NCBI GenBank assembly: GCA_021732845.1
Contig: JAKFUF010000037.1
Span: 22,096 to 86,095, forward strand
Length of the DNA stretch: 64,000 bases
Source of the DNA: Planctomycetaceae bacterium
GTDB lineage: Bacteria > Planctomycetota > Planctomycetia > Planctomycetales > Planctomycetaceae
Direction: 5' to 3'
How positions within the stretch are numbered: the stretch's first letter is position 1; every line of letters starts with the position of its first letter. This document shows positions 43,783 through 52,914 of the stretch, piece after piece. The notes under the pieces are model-generated. The model did no database searches, was not told where the DNA came from, and saw only the letters and a program-made list of their open reading frames with translations. Position numbers and translations under genes: made by a program.

Positions 43783-45540
43783 TCAGGTCAAGGGGCGGCG
43801 ACGGAGCTGATTCTGGCGACGCTTCTTTTGCGAGCGGTTCCGAATGAGCCGCCACCAATGCTTCCAATCCACGGCTTCAGCGGGTGTCAGGTAGTGCCGC
43901 AGGAAGCGCAGCCGTTCTGTCAGCCGCAGCCCCTTCAGGTGGAACGCGCTGACATTCAACCGGGCCAGATTCTGCACGGCCCGCTCCCGTGGCAGCCACG
44001 GCCAGCGGCGCACCGCCTCCAGGTCCAGCAGCCAGGTCTCGCGGGCCGCCGGATCTGCCGCCACCAGGATGTTCTGAAACTTCAAATCGCGGTGGTCGTA
44101 GCCACAGTCGTGCATCCACTTCAACTGGCTGGCCAGGCGTTGCGAAACGCCAGCGAGCCATGCCGCGCGCCCTCCGGTCGTCAGGCCCGGTACACGCGTT
44201 TGGCAAAACTCGGCCAAAGTGATGGAATGGGGGATTGCCTCGGTCAACAGGTATTCACGGTCGCTTTTCGGACCCGGGTGTTCCAGATACAGCAGGGGGC
44301 GGGGGGTGGCGATTCCGCGCCGCAGCAGAGCATGGCCGACATCCCAGGCCCGATGCGCCGCTGAGCCTCGGCCGCGCGTGTAGATTCGCCGCCAGCCGCA
44401 GTGCTCCACGCTTTTGCAAAAGGCGGTGGCCATGCCGTCGGGAACGGGAATTTTGACGGCTGCCACGCGATGCGACCCGGACTGCTTGCACCAGCCAGTG
44501 ACGTCCTGAAACAACAGTTCTGGATCCTCGCACACCAGCCTCAGCCAGTCATAGTTCAAGGCGATGACGCTGCGGCCATAAGCCGGCCCACAGAGCTTGT
44601 GCTGATGCCGGTTTCCACGCCGCCAGGCGCGGTCGGCCCGATTCCAGAGCTGCTGCGACAGTTGCAGACAACGCGTTTCAAAGGTCTTGAGGTTTGAAGC
44701 ACCGGGGGGCAGCGCATGGACGCTGGCAAAGGCGCGGAAGAACCGCAGGCGGTCGGTTCGCGTCCCCACGCGGCGAAAGAACTGATACAGCGACGCCAGA
44801 TTTCCAGCCGCCCGGCCCGCGCTCAACTCGCGGCCAAATCGCACTGCGTGAACATCAATGATCCACAGTTTCAAGCTGTCATCGGCACCTTCCTGCACCA
44901 GCACGTTGCCGGCATGAAAGTCCAGATGCTCGATGCCGGCGGCGTGCAACTGCCCCGCGAGCTGTCCCAGAGCCGCTGCCAGACGGTCTCGCAAAAACCG
45001 CCGCCGCCGTGGCTCACAGTCCCGCAGGTTCAACGCAAATTGATCGAGTGGAATGGTGTTGGGAATACTGCGGCTGATGAGATAGTTCTCAAAGACCACT
45101 CCGCGATGGCTCACCCGCCCCACGGCCAGAGTCTCAATCGTTCGCAGACCCGCGTCTGAAATCCTCTTCGCGGATTTGGACTCCAGGTCCGCCTTGCAGG
45201 GGCGAACGAGGTTTTGGAAAAATGCCCGCCAACTTCGCACCCGGAAGTGCTTGACGAAGTATTCACCTGAAGGCAGTTCGCACCGGTAGACGGCCCGGTG
45301 CGGGCCAGTCTTCACCACCGAGAACCCTGGCCAGTTGGACCAAGAACCGTGAGGGATGCCGCCGATTTGCTGGAATTCGCTCAACAGCTCCGGGTCAATC
45401 ACCCAGGTGACGCCAGCTTGAGTGTAAGTGACATCCCCATCAGCGCTTGTGATGGGGTCGCACGCTGGATCTGCTGGTTCTCCGCGTGCCCGTGCCACAC
45501 GGGGCAGCTCGGAAACACTCGACAGCGCGGCGCTCTCCAT
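43783..45540 (-). CDS. Double lipopolysaccharide-kinase-like (InaA/WaaP) protein
   Basis: This is a 585-residue cytosolic protein with two kinase-like halves. The first half has HLDFHAGNVLV near residue 205 and LWIIDVHAVRFG; the second has HRDLKFQNILV near residue 482 and LLDLEAVRRW. These are the catalytic-loop (HxDxxxxN) and metal-site motifs of small-molecule kinases that act on lipid A or Kdo sugars. I chose ATG 45540; an upstream TTG at 45783 would add 81 residues that run through a palindromic spacer. Two intact catalytic loops in one chain are unusual; one may be a regulatory copy. Confidence 0.82.
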   Translation of the reverse strand: MESAALSSVSELPRVARARGEPADPACDPITSADGDVTYTQAGVTWVIDPELLSEFQQIGGIPHGSWSNWPGFSVVKTGPHRAVYRCELPSGEYFVKHFRVRSWRAFFQNLVRPCKADLESKSAKRISDAGLRTIETLAVGRVSHRGVVFENYLISRSIPNTIPLDQFALNLRDCEPRRRRFLRDRLAAALGQLAGQLHAAGIEHLDFHAGNVLVQEGADDSLKLWIIDVHAVRFGRELSAGRAAGNLASLYQFFRRVGTRTDRLRFFRAFASVHALPPGASNLKTFETRCLQLSQQLWNRADRAWRRGNRHQHKLCGPAYGRSVIALNYDWLRLVCEDPELLFQDVTGWCKQSGSHRVAAVKIPVPDGMATAFCKSVEHCGWRRIYTRGRGSAAHRAWDVGHALLRRGIATPRPLLYLEHPGPKSDREYLLTEAIPHSITLAEFCQTRVPGLTTGGRAAWLAGVSQRLASQLKWMHDCGYDHRDLKFQNILVAADPAARETWLLDLEAVRRWPWLPRERAVQNLARLNVSAFHLKGLRLTERLRFLRHYLTPAEAVDWKHWWRLIRNRSQKKRRQNQLRRRPLT

Positions 45541-45712
45541 CCTTGGGCCACTCTCGCATTCACGGATTCTGCCGGCATTCCCCGCCGGTGTCGATTTTGG
45601 GATTGGTCGAAGTGTCCCACAACCCGGCGATCCGGGCAAGACGGTTTCCGCTGGTGTCAGCGACCGGTTTTCCGAAATGAAATCAGGGCCACGGTCGGTT
45701 CCCAATTGTCGA

Positions 45713-45756
45713 GCGACGTGATGGGAAGGCGAGGCCTTCGCCCTCCGCCACGTCGC
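45713..45756. repeat. Hairpin in the kinase upstream spacer
   Basis: GCGACGTG (45713-45720) pairs with CACGTCGC (45749-45756). The inner segment GGCGAGGCCTTCGCC (45728-45742) is itself nearly palindromic. It lies between the membrane protein stop (45780) and the proposed kinase start (45540). Confidence 0.65.
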
Positions 45757-45779
45757 GTTGACTCCCATCCCGAAGCCGC

Positions 45780-46451
45780 TCAACGGGATCCGAAGTAGTA
45801 CAGGACCAGGGCCACGATGCCCGTTTGGAATTCCGGGGGAATCTTGGTGGCTCCGCTTTGAAAGTGGATCGCGGTGCAGGCACCAAGGGTGAGGATCACC
45901 GCCACGGCGATCAGGTCATCCCAAACTCGACCGATGGCTGTTTGCCGCCCGCCGGTACACCAGTTTCCGAACGTGCGGACGATGACACCCAGCAGGTAAG
46001 CCGGGATCGTCCCCAGAATAATCAACGCATCGCTGCCGAACAGCTTGTGCTGCTGATACAGGATCACCCCCATGCCGGTCAGCGCGGCGATGATGATCAA
46101 TTGCATCGAATGCCGCGGGAGGAACAAGGGGTTTGCTTCGCGGGGCAGCGATCCTTCCTCTTCCAGCCGGCGGAGGACGGCTGGCGAGAGGCGGACGAAA
46201 CGCCGGGAGGTGAAGTAGTGCGCCATGGCGATCAGGAGCATCTCCACCCAGATGATCTCCAGCTTGACCCCCGACAGCACGTCATGAATCACGATCGACA
46301 ACGTCAGCAGGGTCAGGATGGCCCGAATGCTGCCGGTCGGCAGCCCCAACGGAGGGCGGTTTGGAATGTCGTCCACAACTTCCGGCGCGATTGACATTGG
46401 ATTTCCAGTACGATTGTTGACTGTCAGCTCTTTTTTCCATTTGTTTTCCAT
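45780..46451 (-). CDS. Multi-pass membrane protein, function unknown
   Basis: This 223-residue protein has about five to six hydrophobic helices (AILTLLTLSIVIHDVL, IIWVEMLLIAMAHYF, MQLIIIAALTGMGVILY, ALIILGTIPAYLLGVIV, IAVAVILTLGACTA). The N-terminal tail reads NRPPLGLPTGSIR. The start may be 46451 or the in-frame ATG at 46397. I recognise no family. It is upstream of the kinase gene on the same strand, after a 239-base spacer. Confidence 0.7.
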   Translation of the reverse strand: MENKWKKELTVNNRTGNPMSIAPEVVDDIPNRPPLGLPTGSIRAILTLLTLSIVIHDVLSGVKLEIIWVEMLLIAMAHYFTSRRFVRLSPAVLRRLEEEGSLPREANPLFLPRHSMQLIIIAALTGMGVILYQQHKLFGSDALIILGTIPAYLLGVIVRTFGNWCTGGRQTAIGRVWDDLIAVAVILTLGACTAIHFQSGATKIPPEFQTGIVALVLYYFGSR

Positions 46452-46544
46452 GAATCAGAACGCTTGCCGAACTGTGTCGGAGCATGGAAAACCGAAAAGT
46501 TTGCGTGGAAAGTGGAGCACGCCGCGGGTGTCACCGCTCTGGTT

Positions 46545-47417
46545 TCACCCTTCCAGGTCGGTCCACGCGCGGGCAATTTCCTCAGACAGGGTCAGGGCCG
46601 TCAACCCCGGTTGGCTCAAGGCTTGCGCGACATGGTCACCGGCCAGACCGTGAACATGGGCTCCCAGTTGGGCCGCTTCGAAGGGCGGAAACCCCTGTGC
46701 CAGAAGGGCGGCGATCAGACCCGTCAGCACGTCGCCACACCCGCCCGTCGCCATGCCGGGATTGCCAGTCTGGTTGACGGCAATACGCTCTCCATCAGCA
46801 ATGACGGTGCGCGACCCCTTGAGCAGCAGCACAACACCATGCCGGGCGGCAAATTCTGTGGCCAGCTCCTCGCGGCGGTCCAGAATGGTCTGCGAGTCGT
46901 ACCCTGTGAGCCGCGCGAACTCACCCGGGTGCGGCGTCAACACCCGCGGTCCCGCTGGCGGCAAAGGCGTGGTGCGCGGCGCCAGCCTCCCGGCGAGGGC
47001 ATTGAGCGCGTCGGCGTCCAAAACCAACGGGACATGCAGGTGCTGGTACAGGTCCCAGGTGATGACCTCGATCGCCGCCGAGGTCCCCCAACCGGGGCCG
47101 CAAGCCACTGCCGTGGCTGCACTGGCCAGTTCCCAGAGCCGTGGCTGAGCCGCCAGTGAGAGCCTTCCCAGCCGCGTCTCGGGCAGGGGAACCGTGGTGT
47201 AGGCGGGTTCCAGTCCCGCCACAGTCGATAAAATCCCCTCCGGCACACCCACCGTGACCAGTCCGGCACCACTCCGCAGTGCCGTGCGTCCGGCGAGCGC
47301 CGCCGCCCCGCTCATCCCGCGGCTTCCCGCCGCCACCAGCACGCGCCCAAACGTTCCCTTGTGGCTCGTCGCTGCCCGGGGAGGCAGTTTTGGCAAACTG
47401 TCGACATACTCGGGCAT
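46545..47417 (-). CDS. nnrD: ADP-dependent NAD(P)H-hydrate dehydratase
   Basis: NnrD repairs hydrated NAD(P)H at the expense of ADP. The 290-residue chain (start 47417, MPEYVDSLPKLPPR) contains HKGTFGRVLVAAGSRGMSGA, VLTPHPGEFARLTG and the signature NPGMATGGCGDVLTG with the catalytic Asp. Only the dehydratase domain is present; the epimerase NnrE part that is fused in many bacteria is absent. The earlier in-frame start at 47450 is less likely. Confidence 0.93.
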   Translation of the reverse strand: MPEYVDSLPKLPPRAATSHKGTFGRVLVAAGSRGMSGAAALAGRTALRSGAGLVTVGVPEGILSTVAGLEPAYTTVPLPETRLGRLSLAAQPRLWELASAATAVACGPGWGTSAAIEVITWDLYQHLHVPLVLDADALNALAGRLAPRTTPLPPAGPRVLTPHPGEFARLTGYDSQTILDRREELATEFAARHGVVLLLKGSRTVIADGERIAVNQTGNPGMATGGCGDVLTGLIAALLAQGFPPFEAAQLGAHVHGLAGDHVAQALSQPGLTALTLSEEIARAWTDLEG

Positions 47418-47490
47418 TTTCGACCGCCTCCGTTCTGAACAGGGCCACAAGGCCTCACGGTGCAGATCATCCGTCTGAGAACCCAGGGCA

Positions 47491-47880
47491 CTACAAGTCG
47501 CTCAAAAATTCTTCCGGAATCCGTTGCACGACTCCGTGGGTGTTGACGCAGGCCAGGACGCTATGCGCTTCGGCCAGAAGTTCCTCTCCCCGAAACAGTT
47601 TGTATTCGTGTTCGAGTTTGGCTGGAGTGACCCGGGAAATGCGTGTCTTAAGTGTCAACAGGTCATCGTAGTGTGCCGGCCGCCGGTAACGGCAGTCCAA
47701 ACTCACGACCACCATGAACAGCCCGCCTTCTTCCATCTGCCGATAGTTGCCGCCCTGCGCCCGCAGCAGCGCCGTCCGTCCTTCTTCGTAGTAGATCAGA
47801 TAGTTCGCGTGATGCAGGTAACCCATGGCGTCGGTTTCGCTGTACCGCACGCGGATGTCAATCTGGTGTTCCAAAGGCAT
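47491..47880 (-). CDS. YbgC-like hot-dog acyl-CoA thioesterase
   Basis: This 129-residue protein has the hot-dog fold. VRYSETDAMGYLHHANYLIYYEEGRT contains the catalytic Asp of the YbgC/4-hydroxybenzoyl-CoA thioesterase group, and RYRRPAHYDDLLTLKTRI follows. The start is ATG 47880 (MPLEHQIDIRV), where the fold begins; an upstream in-frame start at 48003 would add 41 unrelated residues. Probably acts on short acyl-CoA. Confidence 0.92.
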   Translation of the reverse strand: MPLEHQIDIRVRYSETDAMGYLHHANYLIYYEEGRTALLRAQGGNYRQMEEGGLFMVVVSLDCRYRRPAHYDDLLTLKTRISRVTPAKLEHEYKLFRGEELLAEAHSVLACVNTHGVVQRIPEEFLSDL

Positions 47881-48009
47881 GAAATGGCAGCCAATTGCAG
47901 AAGGCCGTGAAAATGCTGGGTCAACGACGGATATTGTCCCGCCAACACGGTTGCCGCAAGCCTTGAGGGTGGCTAAAATCTTCCAATCACCAATGTCATC
48001 CATGACATC

Positions 48010-48082
48010 GGGCGGCTAACTCAGCGGCTAGAGTGCCATCCTCACACGGTGGAAGTCACTGGTTCGAATCCAGTGCCGCCCA
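48010..48082 (+). tRNA. tRNA-Val(CAC)
   Basis: The sequence folds as a full cloverleaf. The acceptor is GGGCGGC/GCCGCCC, the D-arm ACTC/GAGT, the anticodon stem CCATC/GGTGG with loop CTCACAC (anticodon CAC, positions 34-36), and the T-arm ACTGG/CCAGT with loop TTCGAAT. The discriminator base is A; CCA is not encoded. It reads valine GTG codons. Confidence 0.97.
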
Positions 48083-48739
48083 ATTTTAAGTTGTTTGAAG
48101 CCAATGACTTGGGTTGGCGGAAAACGGATACGATTTTCGGATACGATCACCGGATACGATTTTTCCAATTCGTCACCCAACTGGTCGGTCCTACTCGCGC
48201 GTTCGTTGCCGTAAACCAGCTTCCGCGGCGACCCCTCCATCTCGTCGTGTTGGTGGGCGGTGCGCTGGCCCCGGCGAGCCTCGCTTTTAAGCCAAGGTGC
48301 GGATCCCTCGAAACTGTCGCTACCCCGCAGGTACCTCCCGTTGAATGGCAGTGCCCAAATGCGTGCGGTGGCCTGCAATCCATTCACCGCTGATGGTGGT
48401 TGTTCTAGCCGGTAGACAACCGCCTTGGGTCGCTGCCCATTCATGCGACCAATTCTCCCGGCGCTGTGATGATCGCCGCCAGTGGGCATGGGGTTGCAGT
48501 GACGAACGAGCGTCGCCCACGGGTTTGATTCTTAAGAATCAACCTCGCCGCAGTCGATCCATCGAACCTCTGTGACTGGCGCCGGGTTGGAATCGGCAGC
48601 GCCGCCTGACGAGATCCGACACACCTGAATAATGAGGCACAGCCCAATGCCCACCCCGGCCAGGCACCCAAATCGAAGACGAGCGGCGAACTGCTGAACC
48701 GGCTACACGGGAACCACGGCCTTGCCTGCTCTCCGTGTC
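48083..48739. other. 657-base spacer, no gene supported
   Basis: Short open frames on both strands here have no recognisable protein features. The only structure I see is the near-palindrome GGTTTGATTCTTAAGAATCAACC (48521-48543, central 14 bases perfect), which could be an operator or a weak bidirectional hairpin. The region lies directly 3' of tRNA-Val, a common integration target, but I see no integrase or matching tRNA-end duplicate. Confidence 0.55.
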
Positions 48740-50125
48740 TCACGCCAGGATCGCCGTGTGGACGACGCCTTTCACATCAGTCAGCCGCATGTCGCGCCCG
48801 GCGTGGCGGTGGGTCAGGCGCTCGTGGTCGAGCCCCAGCAGGTGCAGGATCGTTGCGTGCAAGTCGTGGACATGCATCGGGTTCTCGACCGCCTCGTAGC
48901 CCAGTTCGTCGGTCTGGCCGTAGGCGATTCCCGGCTTCACGCCGCCACCGGCGAGCCACACGGCGAACCCCTTGTTGTTGTGGTCCCGTCCGTCGGCGTT
49001 CTGTCCATGCGGCGTGCGGCCGAATTCACCGCCCCAGACCACCAGCGTTTCGTCGAGCAGCCCCCGCACACGGAGGTCGGCCAGCAGCCCGGCAATCGGC
49101 CGGTCGACGGCGCGGGCGTTCCGCAGATGTCCGGCGCGCAGGCCGCGGTGCTGGTCCCAGTCTCCCTGGGCCAGCTCAACAAAGCGGACTCCGGCCTCGA
49201 TGAAGCGGCGGGCGAGCAGGCACTGGTGCCCGAAGTCGGCCGCCGCGGGATCGTCAAGGCCGTACAAGGTCCGCATCTCGGCCGACTCGCCGGTGAGATC
49301 CATCACCCGGGGGAGCCGGCCCTGCATGCGGAAGGCCAGTTCAAACGACTCGATGACCCCATCGGCGCCGGGGTGTGCGCGCTCGCGTTCAACAAGGTCC
49401 CGGTTCATCGCCTGGACGAGGTCCAACTGCAGCCGCTGGGCGTTGGTACCAAGCCGCGGATTTTTGATGTTGCTGATCCGGGCCTGGGCCATCGGCTGGC
49501 CCTCGCTGCCGATGCGAGTCGCCTGGCATGCCGCCGGGAGGAAGGCGCTGCCGAAGTTCTGCGCGCCGCCGTTGCGGCCGGACGGGCGGAGCGCGATGAA
49601 GCCGGGCAGGTCGTCGGTCTCGCTGCCGAGCCCGTACAGTATCCACGCCCCCAGCGAGGGCCGGATGAACTGCGAACTGCCAGTGTGCAGCATCAGGCAG
49701 GCCTCCGGGTGCGCCGGAAGATCTGTGTGGAGGCTGCGGATGACGCACAGCTCGTCGGCGTGCCTGGCCACCTCCGGGAACAGTTCAGAGATCCAAAGCC
49801 CCGCCGCGCCATGCTGCCGAAACTTCCATGGCGACGCCATCAGTTTCGCACCGGGAATGCGTCCTGGCCGCGAGGAGGTCTTGCCGTCGGCCAGCGCCAG
49901 CTCGGGCTTGTAATCGAAGGTGTCAACATGCGAAGGGGCTCCGTTCATGCACAGGAAGATCACCCGTTTGGCGCGGGCCGGAATGTGCGGGACCTTTGGT
50001 GCGAGCGGCGACCGTTTTGGATCCGTCCCGGATGCCACTGAGGGCAGGCCGGCCAGCGCCAGGCAGCCACCGCCCGCGGCGACACTCCAGAGCAGGCCGC
50101 GCCGCGTGAGAGATTGGGGGTTCAT
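48740..50125 (-). CDS. DUF1501 exported sulfatase-like protein
   Basis: This 461-residue protein has a Tat signal (LTRRGLLWSVAAGGGCLALAG). The DUF1501 body has KRVIFLCMNGAPSHVDTFDYKP, LPAHPEACLMLHTGSS and VVWGGEFGRTPHGQNADGRDH. The family resembles alkaline-phosphatase-fold sulfatases, but its substrate is unknown. It starts 35 bases after the PSD1 stop, the usual partner order, and closes the four-gene minus-strand unit. ATG 50125; an earlier in-frame start at 50206 would overlap PSD1. Confidence 0.92.
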   Translation of the reverse strand: MNPQSLTRRGLLWSVAAGGGCLALAGLPSVASGTDPKRSPLAPKVPHIPARAKRVIFLCMNGAPSHVDTFDYKPELALADGKTSSRPGRIPGAKLMASPWKFRQHGAAGLWISELFPEVARHADELCVIRSLHTDLPAHPEACLMLHTGSSQFIRPSLGAWILYGLGSETDDLPGFIALRPSGRNGGAQNFGSAFLPAACQATRIGSEGQPMAQARISNIKNPRLGTNAQRLQLDLVQAMNRDLVERERAHPGADGVIESFELAFRMQGRLPRVMDLTGESAEMRTLYGLDDPAAADFGHQCLLARRFIEAGVRFVELAQGDWDQHRGLRAGHLRNARAVDRPIAGLLADLRVRGLLDETLVVWGGEFGRTPHGQNADGRDHNNKGFAVWLAGGGVKPGIAYGQTDELGYEAVENPMHVHDLHATILHLLGLDHERLTHRHAGRDMRLTDVKGVVHTAILA

Positions 50126-50160
50126 GGGGTTCTCATGCCACTGGTTTGGCGAAGGATGGA

Positions 50161-52848
50161 TCAGTCCAGGTACCGGAATTCGGCGCTGGAAAGAAGGGCC
50201 TGGCAAAATGCCGTCCAGGCTCCACGCTGCGAATCGGCGCCCTTCGTCTGTTCGGAGAACTCTCGCAGGAAGGCCACCGCGCGATCCCGTTCCACGGAGG
50301 TGGGCATGCGCGCGAGGGCGAGCCGGCAGGCGGCGGCGATCCGGCCGGCCTCATCCGCATTTATCGCGTTGACACGCTCTGCGAGCGCCCCGGACTGCCG
50401 GATGACGAGTGGTCCGTTCATGAAGTACAGGGCCTGCGCCGGACCGGTGGTCGTGGCGCGCTCCCCGGTCACCAAACTCGGGTCTGCAAAATCGAACATG
50501 GCGAACATCTCAGGCACGCGGTCGCGGACCACCGGCAGGTAAACGGACCGGTGCGTGTCCTGGTCGTCCAGACCCTCGACGCGCACGAACAGGGCCAGCC
50601 CCTCTCCCATGCGAGCCACGGCGGAACCGACCGGGGGCGTGACATCAAGTTGTCCGCCCACGGACAGCAGCGTGTCCCGCACCGCTTCTGCCTCCAGCCG
50701 CCGCTTGCTCATCCGCCAGACGAGTGCGTTGTCCGGATCGGCCTCGAAATTCCGCGGGTCGTGGGCGGAATCCAGCCCATAGGCGTGGCTCAGCACGATC
50801 CGCCGGATCAGCCGCTTGACCGACCATCCGTCCTGCATGAAATCGACAGCCAGCGTGTCGAGCAGTTCAGGGTGGTCCGGACGCACCCCCGCCGAGCCGA
50901 AGTTGTCCGGGGTTGGCACCAGGCCGCGCCCGAACAGGTGCAGCCACACCCGGTTGACCATTACCCGGGCGGTCAGCGGATTGGAGGGTGAGGCGAGCCA
51001 CTCCGCCAATTCTCGGCGTCCGCTGCCGGTTGTGACCGGTGTGGACGCAGAGTCGCCAAACACACCGATCAGACCGCGGGGGACGACTGCGCCGGGCTGC
51101 TCCAGTTCCCCGCGAACGTAGAGCGGGCTGTCGACCGCCTCGTCCCGTTCCCGCACCGCCATGGCAAATGTCCGGGGCGTCCCACCGGGACGGTCGACGA
51201 GCAGCCGCAGGCGGAGGGTCGACAGCATGGAGTCGGTCCGCCGCACGCGGTCGCGGTTGGCCTCGCCAGGAGGGATGGCATTGCGCTCACTGACCAGTGT
51301 GGCCAGACGCTCTTCCATCGCCGTCCGCTGCCCGGAGGACAGCGGCGGGACCGCCGAGGGGAGATTCGCGCCGGCCGGGAGTTCGAACAGCGGCGAGGCG
51401 TTGAAGTTGGGGAAGACGCCCGCCAGCGTCCCCGAGCAGGTTTGCGTGCTGCGGAAGATTCCCGACAGCGCGTAGTAGTCGCGCTGACTGACCGGGTCCA
51501 GCTTGTGGTCGTGGCAGCGGGCGCACGCGACAGTCAGGCCAAGGAAGGCGCGCGTCGTGGCTTCAATCTGGTCGTCCACCACATCCAGCAGAAACTGCCC
51601 GCGGTTCTCCGCGTCGTGGGCCTTGCTGCCGAGGGCCAGGAAGCCGGTGGCGATGATCTGGTCCGCCCGTTGACGGTCGTCAGCCGCGGGCAGGAGGTCG
51701 CCCGCGATCTGCTCGCGGACGAACTGGTCATACGGCTTGTCAACGTTGAAGGAGCTGATCGCCCAGTCCCGGTAGCGCCAGGCCTGGGGATAGGCGAAAT
51801 TCGTCTTTCCGCTCGACTCGGCGTAGCGGGCCACGTCCAGCCAGTGCCGCGCCCAGCGCTCGCCAAAGCGGGGCGAAGCCAGCAGCCGGTCCACCGTCTT
51901 GGCGAAGGCCTCCGGCGTGTCGTCCGCCAGGAAGGCGTCAAGCTCCTCGAGCGTGGGTGGAAGACCCGTCAAATCGAAGGTTACCCGGCGAAGGAGCCGC
52001 GGCCGGCTGGCATCGCCCACCGGAGAGAGCCCCCGCGCTTCGAGGGCCGCCAGCAGAAAGCTGTCGATCTCGCCGCGCGGCCAGGCGGTCCTGTTCACCA
52101 TAGGAGGGGCGGACTTGACCGGGACGCGAAACGACCAGAACTCGCGTGCCTTCGCGGGGTCGATGGTTGCGTGCGGCGCGGCGGCCGGCCCGGTTCGCGG
52201 ATCCGGCGCGCCCATCTTCACCCAAGCCTCGAAGTCGGCGATCACCATGTCGGAAAGCTTTTGCTTGGGGGGCATTTGCAGTTCGTCGTCGCGGTGCCGG
52301 ATCGCGCGGATGAGCAGGCTTTCATCCGGGCGGCCGGGCACAATCACCTGTCCCGAGTCTCCGCCAACGCGCATCCCCTCCCGCGTGTCGAGCCTCAGCC
52401 CGCCTTTGGGCTTCTCAACCATGCCAGAGTGGCACGAGCCACAGTGCGCGGCGAGGACCGGACGAATCTTGGTTTCGAAGAACTGCTCCTGCGCGGGCGT
52501 GACCGGCCCCGAAACCTCGGCCTCCGGCTTCGATTTCGGCTCCGCCGGCCTTCGACCACCGGGCCTGGATGGGAAGGACCGGCGGTATTCGGCCAGGGAT
52601 AGGAATCCGTCTCGGTCCGCATCAGACCGGCGGAAGAAGGGTTCGATGCCGGCCTCCTGCATGCGTGGCACCCGCCGCAGAAACTCACGGTACTCGTCCA
52701 GCGAAAGCCGACCGTCGAGGTCGGCGTCCCCCTGCATGAAGATCCGCTCCGGGTCGAAGGCGGGGAACGGCTGAGCCCGCCCTGGAACCGCCAGCAGCAG
52801 GACGACCAAGGGGAGCGCGGACCTCACGGACAACGAGAACACAGACAT
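50161..52848 (-). CDS. PSD1/DUF1549/DUF1553 protein with EF-hands
   Basis: This is an 895-residue exported protein (start 52848, signal VRSALPLVVLLLAVPGRAQ). Two EF-hand loops follow (DADLDGRLSLDEY and DADRDGFLSLAEY). Then come a planctomycete cytochrome domain with CGSCHSG near residue 136, DUF1549 (RYRDWAISSFN, about residue 360) and DUF1553 (REFSEQTK and earlier PLTARVMVNRVW). EF-hands suggest calcium control or stability outside the cell. It sits between the CE15-like esterase and DUF1501 genes with short gaps. Confidence 0.92.
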   Translation of the reverse strand: MSVFSLSVRSALPLVVLLLAVPGRAQPFPAFDPERIFMQGDADLDGRLSLDEYREFLRRVPRMQEAGIEPFFRRSDADRDGFLSLAEYRRSFPSRPGGRRPAEPKSKPEAEVSGPVTPAQEQFFETKIRPVLAAHCGSCHSGMVEKPKGGLRLDTREGMRVGGDSGQVIVPGRPDESLLIRAIRHRDDELQMPPKQKLSDMVIADFEAWVKMGAPDPRTGPAAAPHATIDPAKAREFWSFRVPVKSAPPMVNRTAWPRGEIDSFLLAALEARGLSPVGDASRPRLLRRVTFDLTGLPPTLEELDAFLADDTPEAFAKTVDRLLASPRFGERWARHWLDVARYAESSGKTNFAYPQAWRYRDWAISSFNVDKPYDQFVREQIAGDLLPAADDRQRADQIIATGFLALGSKAHDAENRGQFLLDVVDDQIEATTRAFLGLTVACARCHDHKLDPVSQRDYYALSGIFRSTQTCSGTLAGVFPNFNASPLFELPAGANLPSAVPPLSSGQRTAMEERLATLVSERNAIPPGEANRDRVRRTDSMLSTLRLRLLVDRPGGTPRTFAMAVRERDEAVDSPLYVRGELEQPGAVVPRGLIGVFGDSASTPVTTGSGRRELAEWLASPSNPLTARVMVNRVWLHLFGRGLVPTPDNFGSAGVRPDHPELLDTLAVDFMQDGWSVKRLIRRIVLSHAYGLDSAHDPRNFEADPDNALVWRMSKRRLEAEAVRDTLLSVGGQLDVTPPVGSAVARMGEGLALFVRVEGLDDQDTHRSVYLPVVRDRVPEMFAMFDFADPSLVTGERATTTGPAQALYFMNGPLVIRQSGALAERVNAINADEAGRIAAACRLALARMPTSVERDRAVAFLREFSEQTKGADSQRGAWTAFCQALLSSAEFRYLD

Positions 52849-52914
52849 TCCAGGACCTCCCTGCGACACACCGCTTGCTGCCACTCCATGGTGTGGTGGC
52901 CGGGCGGAGTGCAG

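Noticed and set aside
45541..45783. N-terminal extension of the double kinase from a TTG overlapping the previous stop
   Set aside because: The extension has low-complexity, non-conserved sequence and runs through a palindromic spacer.
48028..48489. Minus-strand frame running through the tRNA gene
   Set aside because: Its C-terminus is the antisense translation of tRNA-Val, a frequent artefact.
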